Shown here: positions 1 to 8,208 of the stretch, in pieces
Position numbering within the stretch: position 1 is the first letter of the stretch
Layout of the letters: the number at the start of each line of letters is the position of its first letter
From: Candidatus Woesearchaeota archaeon
GTDB lineage: Archaea > Nanobdellota > Nanobdellia > Woesearchaeales > DSVV01
Direction of reading: 5' to 3'
DNA: 43,420 nt
Assembly (NCBI GenBank): GCA_016214075.1
Contig: JACRPI010000032.1
Location: 1-43,420 of the forward strand
The notes under the pieces: generated by a model
What the model was told of the DNA's origin: nothing
Databases searched by the model: none
Seen by the model: the letters and a program-made list of their open reading frames with translations, nothing else
Position numbers and translations under genes: made by a program

Positions 1-201
1 ACAACCAGTGCGAAGAACGAAAAGTATTGCGTCCATTGCATTTCTGTCAGGAACGCGAGGTCTATGACACCCTAAAGGGTGTGGCTTCCCTGCGGGAAGC
101 AAAGGTTCTATTTCATTCCAAAGTTCATCCGGAATTCTCCCACCATCATCTCTAACAACTAATCCCATCGGGTCACCTCTTCTCATTCTCACGTGACCCA
201 T
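1..201 (-). CDS. IS5-family transposase, N-terminal 67 residues (partial)
   Basis: Translating the minus strand from the ATG at 199-201 gives an open frame that runs off the window. It reads ...IPDELWNEIEPLLPAG... then ...RPRVPDRNAMDAILFVLRTG. The pattern W-x-x-I-x-P-L-L-P, then R-P-R-x-x-D-R-x-x-x-x-A-I-L-x-V-L-R-T-G, is the N-terminal signature (DUF4096-type) of IS5/IS4-superfamily transposases. The DDE catalytic residues would lie beyond the window. Two small perfect hairpins (around 68-83 and 82-100) fall within this coding stretch; they may be incidental. Confidence in the family is high; whether the element is intact cannot be judged. Confidence 0.85.
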   Translation of the reverse strand, partial: MGHVRMRRGDPMGLVVRDDGGRIPDELWNEIEPLLPAGKPHPLGCHRPRVPDRNAMDAILFVLRTGC

Positions 202-256
202 TCCCTAATATCTATTCAATGAGAAAGCTACTATTTATTCCTTTCGGGATAGGCTC
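1..256 (-). mobile_element. IS5-type insertion sequence, one end (cut by window edge)
   Basis: The transposase start lies at 201 and the element's outer end appears to be at 256. Read on the minus strand the end begins GAGCCTATCCCGAAAGGAAT, which has the look of IS5/IS427-group terminal inverted repeats. It is followed by TTAG (257-260), which fits the YTAR target preference of that group. The open reading frame of a membrane protein resumes right after the boundary, so the element probably interrupts that gene. The other end is outside the window, so the inverted-repeat match and target duplication could not be confirmed. Confidence 0.7.
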
Positions 257-1312
257 TTAGTGTCCCCTTACCTATTAAGCAGCGTAGAAGGACTTAATGA
301 AAAACAATCAGAAAACTCTTTTCTTCTTGAAAAGACAAAAACATACTTTTTTTACAATAGCTATTCAACATTAGATAATGGGGAACACCAGTTTCCCTTC
401 TTCTCTCTTCTACAACACTTTAAGAGTGTTCCTGCGTCTGTTCTCACCTCTTTTGGCTGTTTTGGGAGTTGGCTGTTTATTATATCTTTGCTCTTTTCAA
501 TTATCATCATACTCCAGTCCATTTTTGTAAAGCATTTAAAACTAAACCAGACTGACTATAATTACGGGGTATTCTTTTTTATCTGGACACTTGCCACAAC
601 AGCACTGATGATTTTTTTTATAACTGGTCCTAGTAACATTGGAAACAACATACGATACGTTGCAATTGCTCTTTTTCCATTCACATTACTTGTCTTTTCA
701 AGTTATAATTTTTTCTTCTCTTATTTAGAAAAAAATATACCTAATAAAAAGTACATGTTATTGATCTTGCTCTTTCTTTTTTTCTCTTTAACCCTGGTGA
801 TCGCTATAAATACTTATCACACCACTATTAAAATAAGAGGAGGCCTTTTATCTCGACATACCGCAATTGATGAGATGGTTATGCTTATCTTTACTGATTA
901 CTATCATCTTAACATAGGTGAAAATGCATACCAAGTTATTGGAGGGAATATTCGCTTTTGTTCACTTGAACCAGAGTATATCCCTCTCAGCGAGCTTGTT
1001 TTGACTGAAATTAATTTTTTTAACGTTGCACAACCGGTGACTTTAGACAACATTAATAAAAATCTTAATATATATAATACTACTTACATTATTCTTCTTT
1101 TGAAACCTATTTCTGAGAGAAATGAGTTTAGTTCTGTTAATGCCACTTTGCTCACAGAACTACGCCCCTGTGATCATGACAGCCTTTATTGTAAGCTTAA
1201 AAATATGTTTAAGAATGAGAAGCCTTTCTTTTTTCTCTACAAAATTAATCCCGAGATTTATGCACCTTCGCAAAACTACACGGTCGCCTGCTTAGATCAC
1301 TCTCCATTTTGA
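257..1312 (+). pseudogene. 3' part of a multi-pass membrane protein gene, interrupted by the IS5 element
   Basis: About 350 codons remain open from the IS boundary to a TGA at 1310-1312. The first possible start is a GTG at 260 within the TTAG insertion site, with no ribosome binding site of its own; the frame is open back into the insertion element, so this is best read as a truncated gene. The product has a strongly hydrophobic half (residues about 65-190, at least four membrane segments) and a C-terminal soluble part. This layout resembles GT-C/family-39-type glycosyltransferase-like membrane proteins, but no catalytic motif is visible because the N-terminal part is missing. Function is not assigned. 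Confidence 0.65.
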
Positions 1313-1383
1313 GTGACCTGTGTTTAATGGTGGCAAATTCTACGTATGTTTAAGAAGCTAGAAAATCTCATGCACTAAGCAAT

Positions 1384-1392
1384 CTTTATAAA
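1384..1392 (+). promoter_or_regulatory. TATA box of the tRNA-Met gene
   Basis: The sequence ctttataaa sits about 30 bp before the mature tRNA 5' end at 1420, where archaeal TBP binding would place the start of a short 5' leader. Confidence 0.65.
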
Positions 1393-1419
1393 CAACTGCC
1401 TGTTCTTTTGGAGTATTAT

Positions 1420-1521
1420 AGCGGAGTAGGGCAGTCAGGAGTGCCCGATGGGCTCATAATGTGAACTATAAGAGTTCAATGAGGTACCCATAGGTCAGTG
1501 GTTCAAATCCACTCTCCGCTA
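1420..1521 (+). tRNA. Initiator tRNA-Met (CAU) with a 27-nt intron
   Basis: All four arms fold: acceptor 1420-1426 with 1514-1520, D stem GGGC/GCCC (1429-1432/1443-1446), anticodon stem ATGGG/CCCAT (1448-1452/1487-1491), and T arm with TTCAAAT loop. The anticodon CAT is at 1455-1457. Two features mark it as the initiator: an A1-U72 pair and three consecutive G-C pairs at the base of the anticodon stem; the CGATGGGCTCATA..ACCCATAG core matches archaeal initiator tRNAs. The discriminator is A1521 and CCA is not encoded. The mature length is 75 nt without the intron (1459-1485). Confidence 0.93.
1459..1485 (+). other. tRNA intron at canonical position 37/38, with bulge-helix-bulge
   Basis: The 27-nt insert lies in the anticodon loop after A37. 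CTCA (1453-1456) pairs with TGAG (1480-1483), forming the 4-bp central helix of an archaeal splicing motif. It is flanked by 3-nt bulges TAA (1457-1459) and GTA (1484-1486), each cut after its second base. A distal hairpin TGAACT/AGTTCA (1462-1467/1473-1478) closes the intron. This is the standard substrate of the archaeal tRNA-splicing endonuclease. Confidence 0.88.
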
Positions 1522-1565
1522 TTCTTCTTTATTATATATAATATGGATCCAATAGTAGAAGTTTG

Positions 1566-2740
1566 CTACAAATTAAAGTATTCCGAGAAGCTTCTAATAA
1601 CATAATCCATATCTTCTCTTGTCACATCATGATGGCATCCAATATAGAACCCTGATTCATTAATCCATTTTGCTACAGGATACTCTGCTTCATTAATCGC
1701 AAATAACTTTTGATAGATCGGTTGATTAATCAACGGCAACATTTCACGTGTTTCAACTCCATTTGCTTCTAACCATCCAACAAGCTTCTGTTTTTTCTCC
1801 TGCTTTAAGACTATGGGGAACATCATAAATGAATGTTCTGCTCCTTGCCTGATTTTTGGAAGCTGCATATGACTTTCAAACTTCTTCAACTTTTCAATAA
1901 GATACGCTGCATTTTTTCTTCTTTTCTCGATTATACTCGGAAGATTTTCTAGCTGCGCAACTCCTAACGCTCCTTCCATTTCTGTGACACGAAAACTATG
2001 CCCCACGCTGATAAATCTAAACCGCGCATCTATAATTTCTTTCAATTCCTCATCTGACTTTCCATTGACATCATCAATACTGATGTAGATGGAATCTCTT
2101 CCGTGATTCACTAATGAGCGAAGCTTTACTGCATACTCAGGATTATCTGTCGTATTAATACCACCTACTCCTGTTACTAACAAATGCGCAATATAGGTGG
2201 AGAAACAGCCGATATCACCAAAAGATCCCACCATCTTTCCATTATACATTGCATACATTGTTTCACAAGAATCTTCAATGACTTTGAGATTATGCTTTCT
2301 TGCAATTGCCATAATTTGATCCATCGCGCAGGACATCCCAAACAAGTGAACGGGAATTATCGCGCGTGTTCTTGGCGTTATTTTCTCCTCAATTTTTTCC
2401 GGATCAATACTATAATATTCTTTTTCCACATCCACGAATACTGGCTTCATGTTGTTATGAATCACCACATTTGATGTTGCAACAAAGGTGATTGCTGGAA
2501 CAAGCACTTCATCACCATCATTCCAACCATGCAACTCCTTTAATGCCTGCACAGCAACATGCAGCGCGCTTGTCCCGCTATTACTCATGATCCCAAATTT
2601 GGAGTGATGTATCTTCGCAAATTCTATCTCTAATTTTTTAAGAAAAGGACCGTACGAGAGACGTCCTGTTTCCAGAACTTCCATGACATTTTTTTTGCCT
2701 GCTCTGATAATGTAACAGTACCCACACCAATGCGTTTCAT
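1566..2740 (-). CDS. DegT/DnrJ/EryC1/StrS-family PLP enzyme with His in place of the PLP lysine; N-terminal frameshift
   Basis: The continuous frame runs 2684-1566 (372 residues) and shows the family's SGTSALH motif, the EDSCETM segment and FSTYIAHLLVTGVGG. In sugar aminotransferases the equivalent of His167 is the lysine that binds PLP; His at this place is known from PLP-dependent sugar 3-dehydratases such as ColD and RfbH/E1. The family start normally lies further upstream. An ATG at 2740 gives a fitting N-terminus (MKRIGVGTVTLSEQAKK), but it is one base out of frame at a run of eight T (plus strand, 2689-2696). A TATA box at 2763-2773 fits a leaderless start at 2740. A sequencing error in the run or a true mutation are both possible. 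The neighbours (epimerase, GT2) support a nucleotide-sugar role. Confidence 0.8.
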
Positions 2741-2762
2741 ATTATAGGTGGTTTTTCTTTAT

Positions 2763-2773
2763 TTTATAAAGGT
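2763..2773 (-). promoter_or_regulatory. TATA box of the DegT-family gene
   Basis: Minus-strand CCTTTATAAAA is centred 27 bp before the ATG at 2740, the usual spacing for an archaeal leaderless mRNA. It supports 2740 rather than 2684 as the original start. Confidence 0.65.
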
Positions 2774-2786
2774 TGTTAGACTTCCC

Positions 2787-3494
2787 TTAGAATTTATTTC
2801 GTAGCCACATCTCACGCAAAAGAAGCTTTACAAAATAGAGCCCTGTTGGGATTGTTCGTGCAGTGCTTTGTCCACCAATCCTATCTCCTTCATACGTCGG
2901 AATTTCCTTTATTTTGTATCCTCTCTTTAATGCACGAATAGAAAGTTGATATTCAATGCCAAACCCTTCTGAATCAGGTTTAAGGTCCGCGTATATTGAT
3001 TTTTTTATTGCACGAAACCCATTGATGGAATCGGTGAGTTTCCCTCTCCATAGTATGTTTGCGATCAAGGTAAATCCTTTATTCCCAAATCCTCTGATGG
3101 GAAGTGGAACATCATCATCATCACTTCTTCCGCCATTCATGAACCTTGAACCTACAGCCATGTCACAGTCTTCTCCGAGCAATGAAACAAGAGGAATAAT
3201 GTCTTTTGGATCTTCATTTCCATCGGGGCTAAAAAAAACAATATGTTCATGCTTCGCAAGCTCTATTGCCATACGAAACGCTTCTGCCCGACCTAATTTT
3301 TCTTGTGTGTACACTTTAAGTCCTTTCTTTTCCATAACTTCTTTTGTTCCATCTTTAGACTGCCCATCTATTGCGAATGCATCATCGAAACTTTGGAGGG
3401 GGATTTTATCAAAAAGCACATTGACTCCATTACTCTCATTTTTCGTCAGAATCACTAACGTTGCTTTCTGTTTTGCATCCTTAGCAATTGCCAT
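2787..3494 (-). CDS. Family 2 glycosyltransferase (dolichyl-phosphate-sugar-synthase-like)
   Basis: The 235-residue protein has the GT-A fold signature of GT2: TLVILTKNES near the N-terminus, AIDGQSKDGT (residues 41-50), the metal/nucleotide-binding region SPDGNEDP (89-96), GSRFMNGG, and a late INGFRAIKKS segment as in dolichyl- or polyprenyl-phosphate sugar synthases. No membrane segment is obvious. It probably moves a sugar from a nucleotide sugar to a lipid carrier on the cytosolic side; donor and acceptor are unknown. The ATG lies inside the end of the epimerase gene (14-bp overlap), so the two are probably co-transcribed and translationally coupled. Confidence 0.82.
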   Translation of the reverse strand: MAIAKDAKQKATLVILTKNESNGVNVLFDKIPLQSFDDAFAIDGQSKDGTKEVMEKKGLKVYTQEKLGRAEAFRMAIELAKHEHIVFFSPDGNEDPKDIIPLVSLLGEDCDMAVGSRFMNGGRSDDDDVPLPIRGFGNKGFTLIANILWRGKLTDSINGFRAIKKSIYADLKPDSEGFGIEYQLSIRALKRGYKIKEIPTYEGDRIGGQSTARTIPTGLYFVKLLLREMWLRNKF

Positions 3495-4467
3495 TGCTCA
3501 TCTCCTCTTTGTACCATGCAATTGTTTTTTTTATTCCTTCTTCTATGGAAATTTTTGGCTTAAAATGTAATTTTGCTTTTGCTTTGCTGATATCGCTTGC
3601 ACGCCTCATATGCCCATCTGGTTTTGTGGTATCAAACACAATTTTTGGGGCTCTCTCTGCATGCTTACAAAGAAGTCCTACAAGATTTTTAATAGAAATT
3701 TCTTCATCACTTCCAATGTTTATTGGATCCCCATCGCATGCATGCTCTACTGCTGCCATTGCTCCATCACAAAAATCTTCGACGTATAAAAATGCTCTTG
3801 TTGGTTTTCCCGTCCCAAACACAGTGATCTTATCCTCTCCACTCATTATTTTTGTCAACAAGTTGGGAATAACATGTGCTTTTTCTGGCTCAACATTATC
3901 TCTTGGACCATACATGTTTGATGGTCTTATAATCGCGATTTTCATTCCAAACTCTCTCGCATATGCTCTGCTCAAAAATTCTTCCATACGCTTTGCCCAG
4001 CCATAGCCTTCGTTTGTCTGTTCAGGGACATTTTTGCATCCCTCACTTTCTGGAGTAGGAATTGTACACTCTGTTGAATAGATACACGCAGAACTTACTG
4101 TAAGAAATCGCCCCACTTTATTTTTTCTCGATGCATCAAGGACATTCATAAACGCACTAAGGTTTTCCTTAAAGATCGTCCCAGGATGGGCAACATTATA
4201 ATGTATTCCCCCAACATCCGCAGCAAGATGACAAACAATCTCTTTTCCATGCGTAATTGTATTGCAAAAGTCCGGATCGTACAAATTTCCTTCCATCAAT
4301 GTTATTTTGCCTAGGACTCTCTTTAGATTTTTCTCCACCTTGTTTTTATTTCTATAAGAAACAGTCACATCTGCTCCTGCCTCAACAAGTTTTTCCACAA
4401 AATGACTTCCAAGAAAACCACTTCCACCTGTCACTAGAATCTGCTTTCCTGCAAAAAATGTTGTCAT
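3481..4467 (-). CDS. NAD(P)-dependent epimerase/dehydratase, GDP-fucose-synthase-like
   Basis: This is an extended short-chain dehydrogenase (about 328 residues). It shows the Rossmann motif GGSGFLGSH, the catalytic serine segment VSSACIY, and the catalytic pair in YGWAK. The segment ADVGGIHYNVAHP and the SSACIY context resemble GDP-L-fucose synthase and the related GDP-colitose synthase (ColC). Substrate is not proven. The start was set at the ATG 4465-4467 because a TATA box (4489-4497) lies 27 bp before it; the ATG at 4486-4488 would sit next to that box. The frame overlaps the next gene, a GT2. Together with the His-type DegT enzyme it could make a deoxy- or dideoxyhexose. Confidence 0.82.
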   Translation of the reverse strand: MTTFFAGKQILVTGGSGFLGSHFVEKLVEAGADVTVSYRNKNKVEKNLKRVLGKITLMEGNLYDPDFCNTITHGKEIVCHLAADVGGIHYNVAHPGTIFKENLSAFMNVLDASRKNKVGRFLTVSSACIYSTECTIPTPESEGCKNVPEQTNEGYGWAKRMEEFLSRAYAREFGMKIAIIRPSNMYGPRDNVEPEKAHVIPNLLTKIMSGEDKITVFGTGKPTRAFLYVEDFCDGAMAAVEHACDGDPINIGSDEEISIKNLVGLLCKHAERAPKIVFDTTKPDGHMRRASDISKAKAKLHFKPKISIEEGIKKTIAWYKEEMSNGNC

Positions 4468-4488
4468 AAACAAAAGAGAACAAATCAT

Positions 4489-4497
4489 GTTTTTAAA
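4489..4497 (-). promoter_or_regulatory. TATA box of the epimerase-GT2 pair
   Basis: Minus-strand ATTTAAAAA is centred 27 bp before the ATG at 4467. It lies just after the stop codon (4501-4503) of the upstream gene, indicating a separate transcription unit. Confidence 0.55.
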
Positions 4498-4500
4498 TGT

Positions 4501-6579
4501 TTATTTTCCCACATAAAACGAAACCGTTCTTTCTGCGTTATTCTCATACTCGTCTTTACAGATAACAGTGAACGCATTATAACCCTGCTCCAAGCCTTTC
4601 AAATTTGCTCTAAACGCACTCTCTGTCACTTGTGTCATCTCGAGATATTCCAAAGAACCATACGCAGCGTATCCACAGGAGATATTATCACTTTCTGTTG
4701 TTGTGACCGTGAGCGCAGTGTCTTGTTCTACTTCTTCATTGTCTTTTGGACTTACTGTCATAATCTCAAGACCACTTGATTTTTTTAATGAGTACGTTGT
4801 TGATGTTGTCGCAACATGCTGTTCGCTTTCTTCATCGTAACAGATAATCTCGTAATATTGTATTGTTTCGATTGTTTCTGTTATTTCTGCAGTTTCATTC
4901 GTTTCATCGGTTTCATTTGTTTCTGGTATTATCTTTTGCTGGATTGTCACTGCTGCTCTGCATTCATACTCTCCAAGATTTCTGCTCGCTTCTTCTGTTT
5001 TTTCACAGGTCATCGCTGTTTCAGTTGTTTCATTTTTCATCACGCAATTTCCTTCTTTATCTGAGAAGAAATGTATTGCTGCTGTTTTTTGGGAGACATT
5101 AAAGATTGTTGTTTTTGTTTCTGAGAGCAACGAAGAACTCACGAAAATAGTACTTGTATTCTCTTCTGGAACATCTGTCACATTAATGTAGCCGCGATAT
5201 TCTTCTGAAGGATTTTCTGTCTCATCAAGAATCACTTCTGAATAGATCTGACTTCCCAATCCTGATGTATTTGAGGATTGTATTCCAATAAGGTATGTTT
5301 TTTTGTTTTCTGGATTGTCTACGCAGCGGATGTCTATTGTGGTATCTGTTATTGTCGCGAGGGTTGTTGTACACTCATAACTTCCTCCTGCAATGCCGAC
5401 AAAGTCGTATGGTTTGTTTTTGCAGCTTAGCGCGTATTCCATCGTGTCATAGCTTTTATCGCTGTAATCATACTTACACTCCGCAGGTTCATCTGTATAG
5501 ATGTAGATTGGTGTTATTCCCTGCTCGTTTCCAATGAACGAACCATCTTCTGGCGACGCCGCAACAATCACTGGCGCAGCGGTGTCTTCTGTTGCATTCG
5601 CTATATTAAGTTCGACGAAAAGTTCTTCTGTTTCTGTGTTTCCATACCTGTCTTCGCAACTGATAAACAAATAATATCCGCCACTGTCAAATTTGTCCAT
5701 AACGGTGATGGAGAGATTCTTGTATGTTGGATAGGACGCGCCCACGCTCGCGATCATATCATGGATCTCATCAACGTATGGGTCAAGAACATCTCCAAGA
5801 TCATCTCCTGTCGCAGTATTGTAGACGTCAAAGACCGCAGGGAATTTCTCTTCATAGTTTTCTAAAAGATCATCAGGCGCTTCAAGCGCAGTAATCATCT
5901 GCTCTGCTGTCGTGAGATTTAAACCATCTTTTACTTTTTCTGGGATTTCCATTCGTGGAGGAGTTCTCATCGTGAGGGTGTGTGTTGTCGCGTATTCTGA
6001 AGTGCCCATAACGAAGACTGGCGCATCAAACAGCTCTGTACTGGGGAGGTAATCTAAATGACATATTGTTTCTTCATTTGTCTGAATGCCCATTGAAAAT
6101 AATTTGTAGGGGAGAATTTCTGGTGTTATTGTATAGCCGTGATATGATGTTGTTTCTATTTGTAATGTTTTTGGTTCTGCTGTATATCCTGCGCTGAGCT
6201 GGTCGCTGTCAAATGTGATGGTGATGTTCTTTTCTTCTTTCCCTGATCGCGGCCGGCAAATAGGGAAACCGTCTTCTTCTTCATAGACACATTTTTTCCC
6301 AAGACTCTTGCATTTATACTCTGTGCATGGTGTGTTTCCTTTTTCACATGCTGCACAGCTTTCTCCTGTCTTTGGCGCTTGCCAGACACCGCAGAACGTC
6401 ATTTCAGTCACTTCTACTTTTGGTTTTTTTGTAAATGGATTCAGATAATTTGGAACAGTAACCCCTACCCATTGATTCACAAACTGATATGCTGTGCTGA
6501 TCATTTCCACAAAAATATCCGCAGTTTCTTCCACAGGAGAGCCAAGCAGATTATTTTGTACTTGGACGTTTCTTGGCAA
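4501..6579 (-). CDS. Secreted/surface protein, distal part; same frame as the gene at 6778-8160, separated by one TAA
   Basis: The stated frame starts at a TTG (6577-6579), but it is open back to 6777 with no ATG, GTG or TTG in those 66 codons. That extra stretch is protein-like and Cys-containing (KTCSGLFCEQEW...). It is directly in frame with the upstream gene after its TAA at 6778-6780. The region contains a Cys-rich part (residues about 60-110), two or more Ig-like/beta-sandwich stretches (for example EDTAAPVIVAASPEDGSF and the YECTTTLATITD region), and a C-terminal Ig-like domain (...CKDEYENNAERTVSFYVGK). It lacks a signal sequence of its own, which makes sense only if it was once one chain with the upstream part. 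Function unknown; probably extracellular. Confidence 0.65.
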   Translation of the reverse strand: MPRNVQVQNNLLGSPVEETADIFVEMISTAYQFVNQWVGVTVPNYLNPFTKKPKVEVTEMTFCGVWQAPKTGESCAACEKGNTPCTEYKCKSLGKKCVYEEEDGFPICRPRSGKEEKNITITFDSDQLSAGYTAEPKTLQIETTSYHGYTITPEILPYKLFSMGIQTNEETICHLDYLPSTELFDAPVFVMGTSEYATTHTLTMRTPPRMEIPEKVKDGLNLTTAEQMITALEAPDDLLENYEEKFPAVFDVYNTATGDDLGDVLDPYVDEIHDMIASVGASYPTYKNLSITVMDKFDSGGYYLFISCEDRYGNTETEELFVELNIANATEDTAAPVIVAASPEDGSFIGNEQGITPIYIYTDEPAECKYDYSDKSYDTMEYALSCKNKPYDFVGIAGGSYECTTTLATITDTTIDIRCVDNPENKKTYLIGIQSSNTSGLGSQIYSEVILDETENPSEEYRGYINVTDVPEENTSTIFVSSSLLSETKTTIFNVSQKTAAIHFFSDKEGNCVMKNETTETAMTCEKTEEASRNLGEYECRAAVTIQQKIIPETNETDETNETAEITETIETIQYYEIICYDEESEQHVATTSTTYSLKKSSGLEIMTVSPKDNEEVEQDTALTVTTTESDNISCGYAAYGSLEYLEMTQVTESAFRANLKGLEQGYNAFTVICKDEYENNAERTVSFYVGK

Positions 6580-6777
6580 TATGGTGATTGGTTCTGCCTC
6601 TTCTTTTACTTCATATATATTCTCGCTTGGATTATATTTGAAATTTGATTCAAAAAATCCTGCTTCTGTTGTATCGAAAAGGATATTTTGACTATTTCCA
6701 CAATCGCCTTGTGCGTCGCACGATATTGCCGCCGCGTCAATCCATTCCTGCTCACAGAATAAGCCAGAACATGTTTT

Positions 6778-8160
6778 TTACGCGTTTGCTCTGCTGCACA
6801 CTTCTATGCCATTATAATTCCAGAATTTAAATCCAGGAGGGACGTAGGGCGTGCATTGTGTTTGCGCTGTTGCTTGTGTGCTTTCTTGATCTTCTGTGAG
6901 GTGCTGAAGCGCTTCATTCCAATAACAGTCTCGCTCTTTTGTGTTATCACAACAAGATTCACTTGTACATTGACTGCAATCCTGCCAACGATTTGGCCTG
7001 CACACTGCTGTTGTTCCTGCTCGTCCATTTATGAGCGCTTGCCCTTCAACGCAGATTTCTTCCCGATAATCTCTGCATGCATCTGTTATGGTTTCTCCGT
7101 TTATGCAGGAGTACAGTATATGCCTACTTCCCACGACATCTTTTCCCTGCCCTGTTTCCGCGTCATATCCACACCAACTTTCTCCATGCCTGTATGTGCC
7201 ACAATTTCGACATTCTCCGCCATTACATAGTGTTTCTTCATCTTGTTGTTCTGCCGCTGCATCATTGCAACTGCATGGCGCTGTTTCATAGATACCATTT
7301 TTTTCTTCACAAACGGTACTTGGCGTATTCGCGTAACAGCTTTGCGCAAGACCCACATAACAACAGCCATAAATTGGTTCTTGGCCACCAAAGCGGATTT
7401 CTCCTGGAGTTTCTACTGTGTCTATTCCCTGCACTGCAAACTGAAGCGTGAAAGAAGATCCTTGTTTTTGTATCGCGTATATTGTTGAAGGATATGGCTT
7501 TGCTCTTCTGATGCTGATTTGCGTATGATTGATCATGTAATTGGTTGTATCAAAAGAACCTTCTGTACTCTCTTTGTTGATAATATATCTTGCAATGTTC
7601 TGGAGCTCTCCTAATGGCACCGCACTTGTTGCTTGGAAATTTTCCACTGTTGTTGTTTCGCCATCTTTCGTGACTTTGAGCGGATAGGTGATTTGCACTT
7701 CTACTGCATCATCTGTTATTGTCACTGTTCCTTCAAAAACACCTTTTGTGATTTTGTAGCCTTGACCTTCAAATGTTTGGAAATTTAAGCAATTGTCTAT
7801 TTCTTCCCTGATTCCATAAAGGATTTGATCTTCGATTGCATCTGCGCTTAGCACTGCATTGACGCACTGCTGGGTTCCTTCTCCATAACACCAATATTCT
7901 ACTGACGTGTTTTCATAGACTTTGTAGTAGACTGGTTCATACACCCCCCCTTGGAGCGCGACTTTTGTGATGACTTCTTCCGCAACTGCTTCAAGACAGG
8001 ATTCTGTGTACTCTGTTAATGACGCCGCGTCAATTTTTTCTGGAATTTCCTGTATTTCTTCGGCGGTTTCGCTTGCGTAGTAAAGAAAAATACCTGCGCT
8101 GAGCAAGAGGATAAGTCCCAAAATTATGAATATAGTGACCTGCCCTCTTTTTTGATTCAT
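6778..8160 (-). CDS. Secreted, membrane-anchored Cys-rich protein (GQVTIF N-terminus), proximal part
   Basis: The 460-residue product begins MNQKRGQVTIFIILGLILL, a short charged head followed by one hydrophobic segment (residues about 8-28). This resembles the class III/pilin-like signal anchors seen in many DPANN proteins. A soluble domain rich in beta-type sequence follows (30-240), then a Cys-dense region (about 260-445) with CC, C-x-x-C and related spacings that suggest disulfides outside the cell. The TATA box 27 bp upstream fits a leaderless start. The frame ends at TAA 6778-6780, but the same frame continues as credible protein for another 758 codons. The original gene was probably about 1,218 residues. 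Family function unknown. Confidence 0.72.
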   Translation of the reverse strand: MNQKRGQVTIFIILGLILLLSAGIFLYYASETAEEIQEIPEKIDAASLTEYTESCLEAVAEEVITKVALQGGVYEPVYYKVYENTSVEYWCYGEGTQQCVNAVLSADAIEDQILYGIREEIDNCLNFQTFEGQGYKITKGVFEGTVTITDDAVEVQITYPLKVTKDGETTTVENFQATSAVPLGELQNIARYIINKESTEGSFDTTNYMINHTQISIRRAKPYPSTIYAIQKQGSSFTLQFAVQGIDTVETPGEIRFGGQEPIYGCCYVGLAQSCYANTPSTVCEEKNGIYETAPCSCNDAAAEQQDEETLCNGGECRNCGTYRHGESWCGYDAETGQGKDVVGSRHILYSCINGETITDACRDYREEICVEGQALINGRAGTTAVCRPNRWQDCSQCTSESCCDNTKERDCYWNEALQHLTEDQESTQATAQTQCTPYVPPGFKFWNYNGIEVCSRANA

Positions 8161-8182
8161 CAGTCTTTTTTGTGCTTTGTCG

Positions 8183-8190
8183 GTTTATAT
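8183..8190 (-). promoter_or_regulatory. TATA box of the GQVTIF-protein gene
   Basis: Minus-strand ATATAAAC is centred about 27 bp before the ATG at 8160, as for a leaderless transcript. Confidence 0.6.
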
Positions 8191-8208
8191 AGTTTGTGAC
8201 GGAGCGCA

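Noticed and set aside
60-105. Two short perfect hairpins near the left end as a separate regulatory RNA
   Set aside because: They lie inside the conserved transposase coding sequence and can arise from codon use; no independent support.
6778-6780. TAA recoded as an amino acid (alternative code, selenocysteine or pyrrolysine)
   Set aside because: TAA ends several other genes here (for example at 3481 and 10273), selenocysteine uses TGA and pyrrolysine TAG, so a general recoding does not fit; nonsense mutation, rare read-through or sequencing error are simpler.
7101-7391. Antisense open frames over the Cys-rich secreted gene (several between 6856 and 7488 on the plus strand and in another minus frame)
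   Set aside because: They lie wholly within a stronger coding frame, lack promoters and ribosome-binding sites, and have low-complexity products typical of shadow frames.
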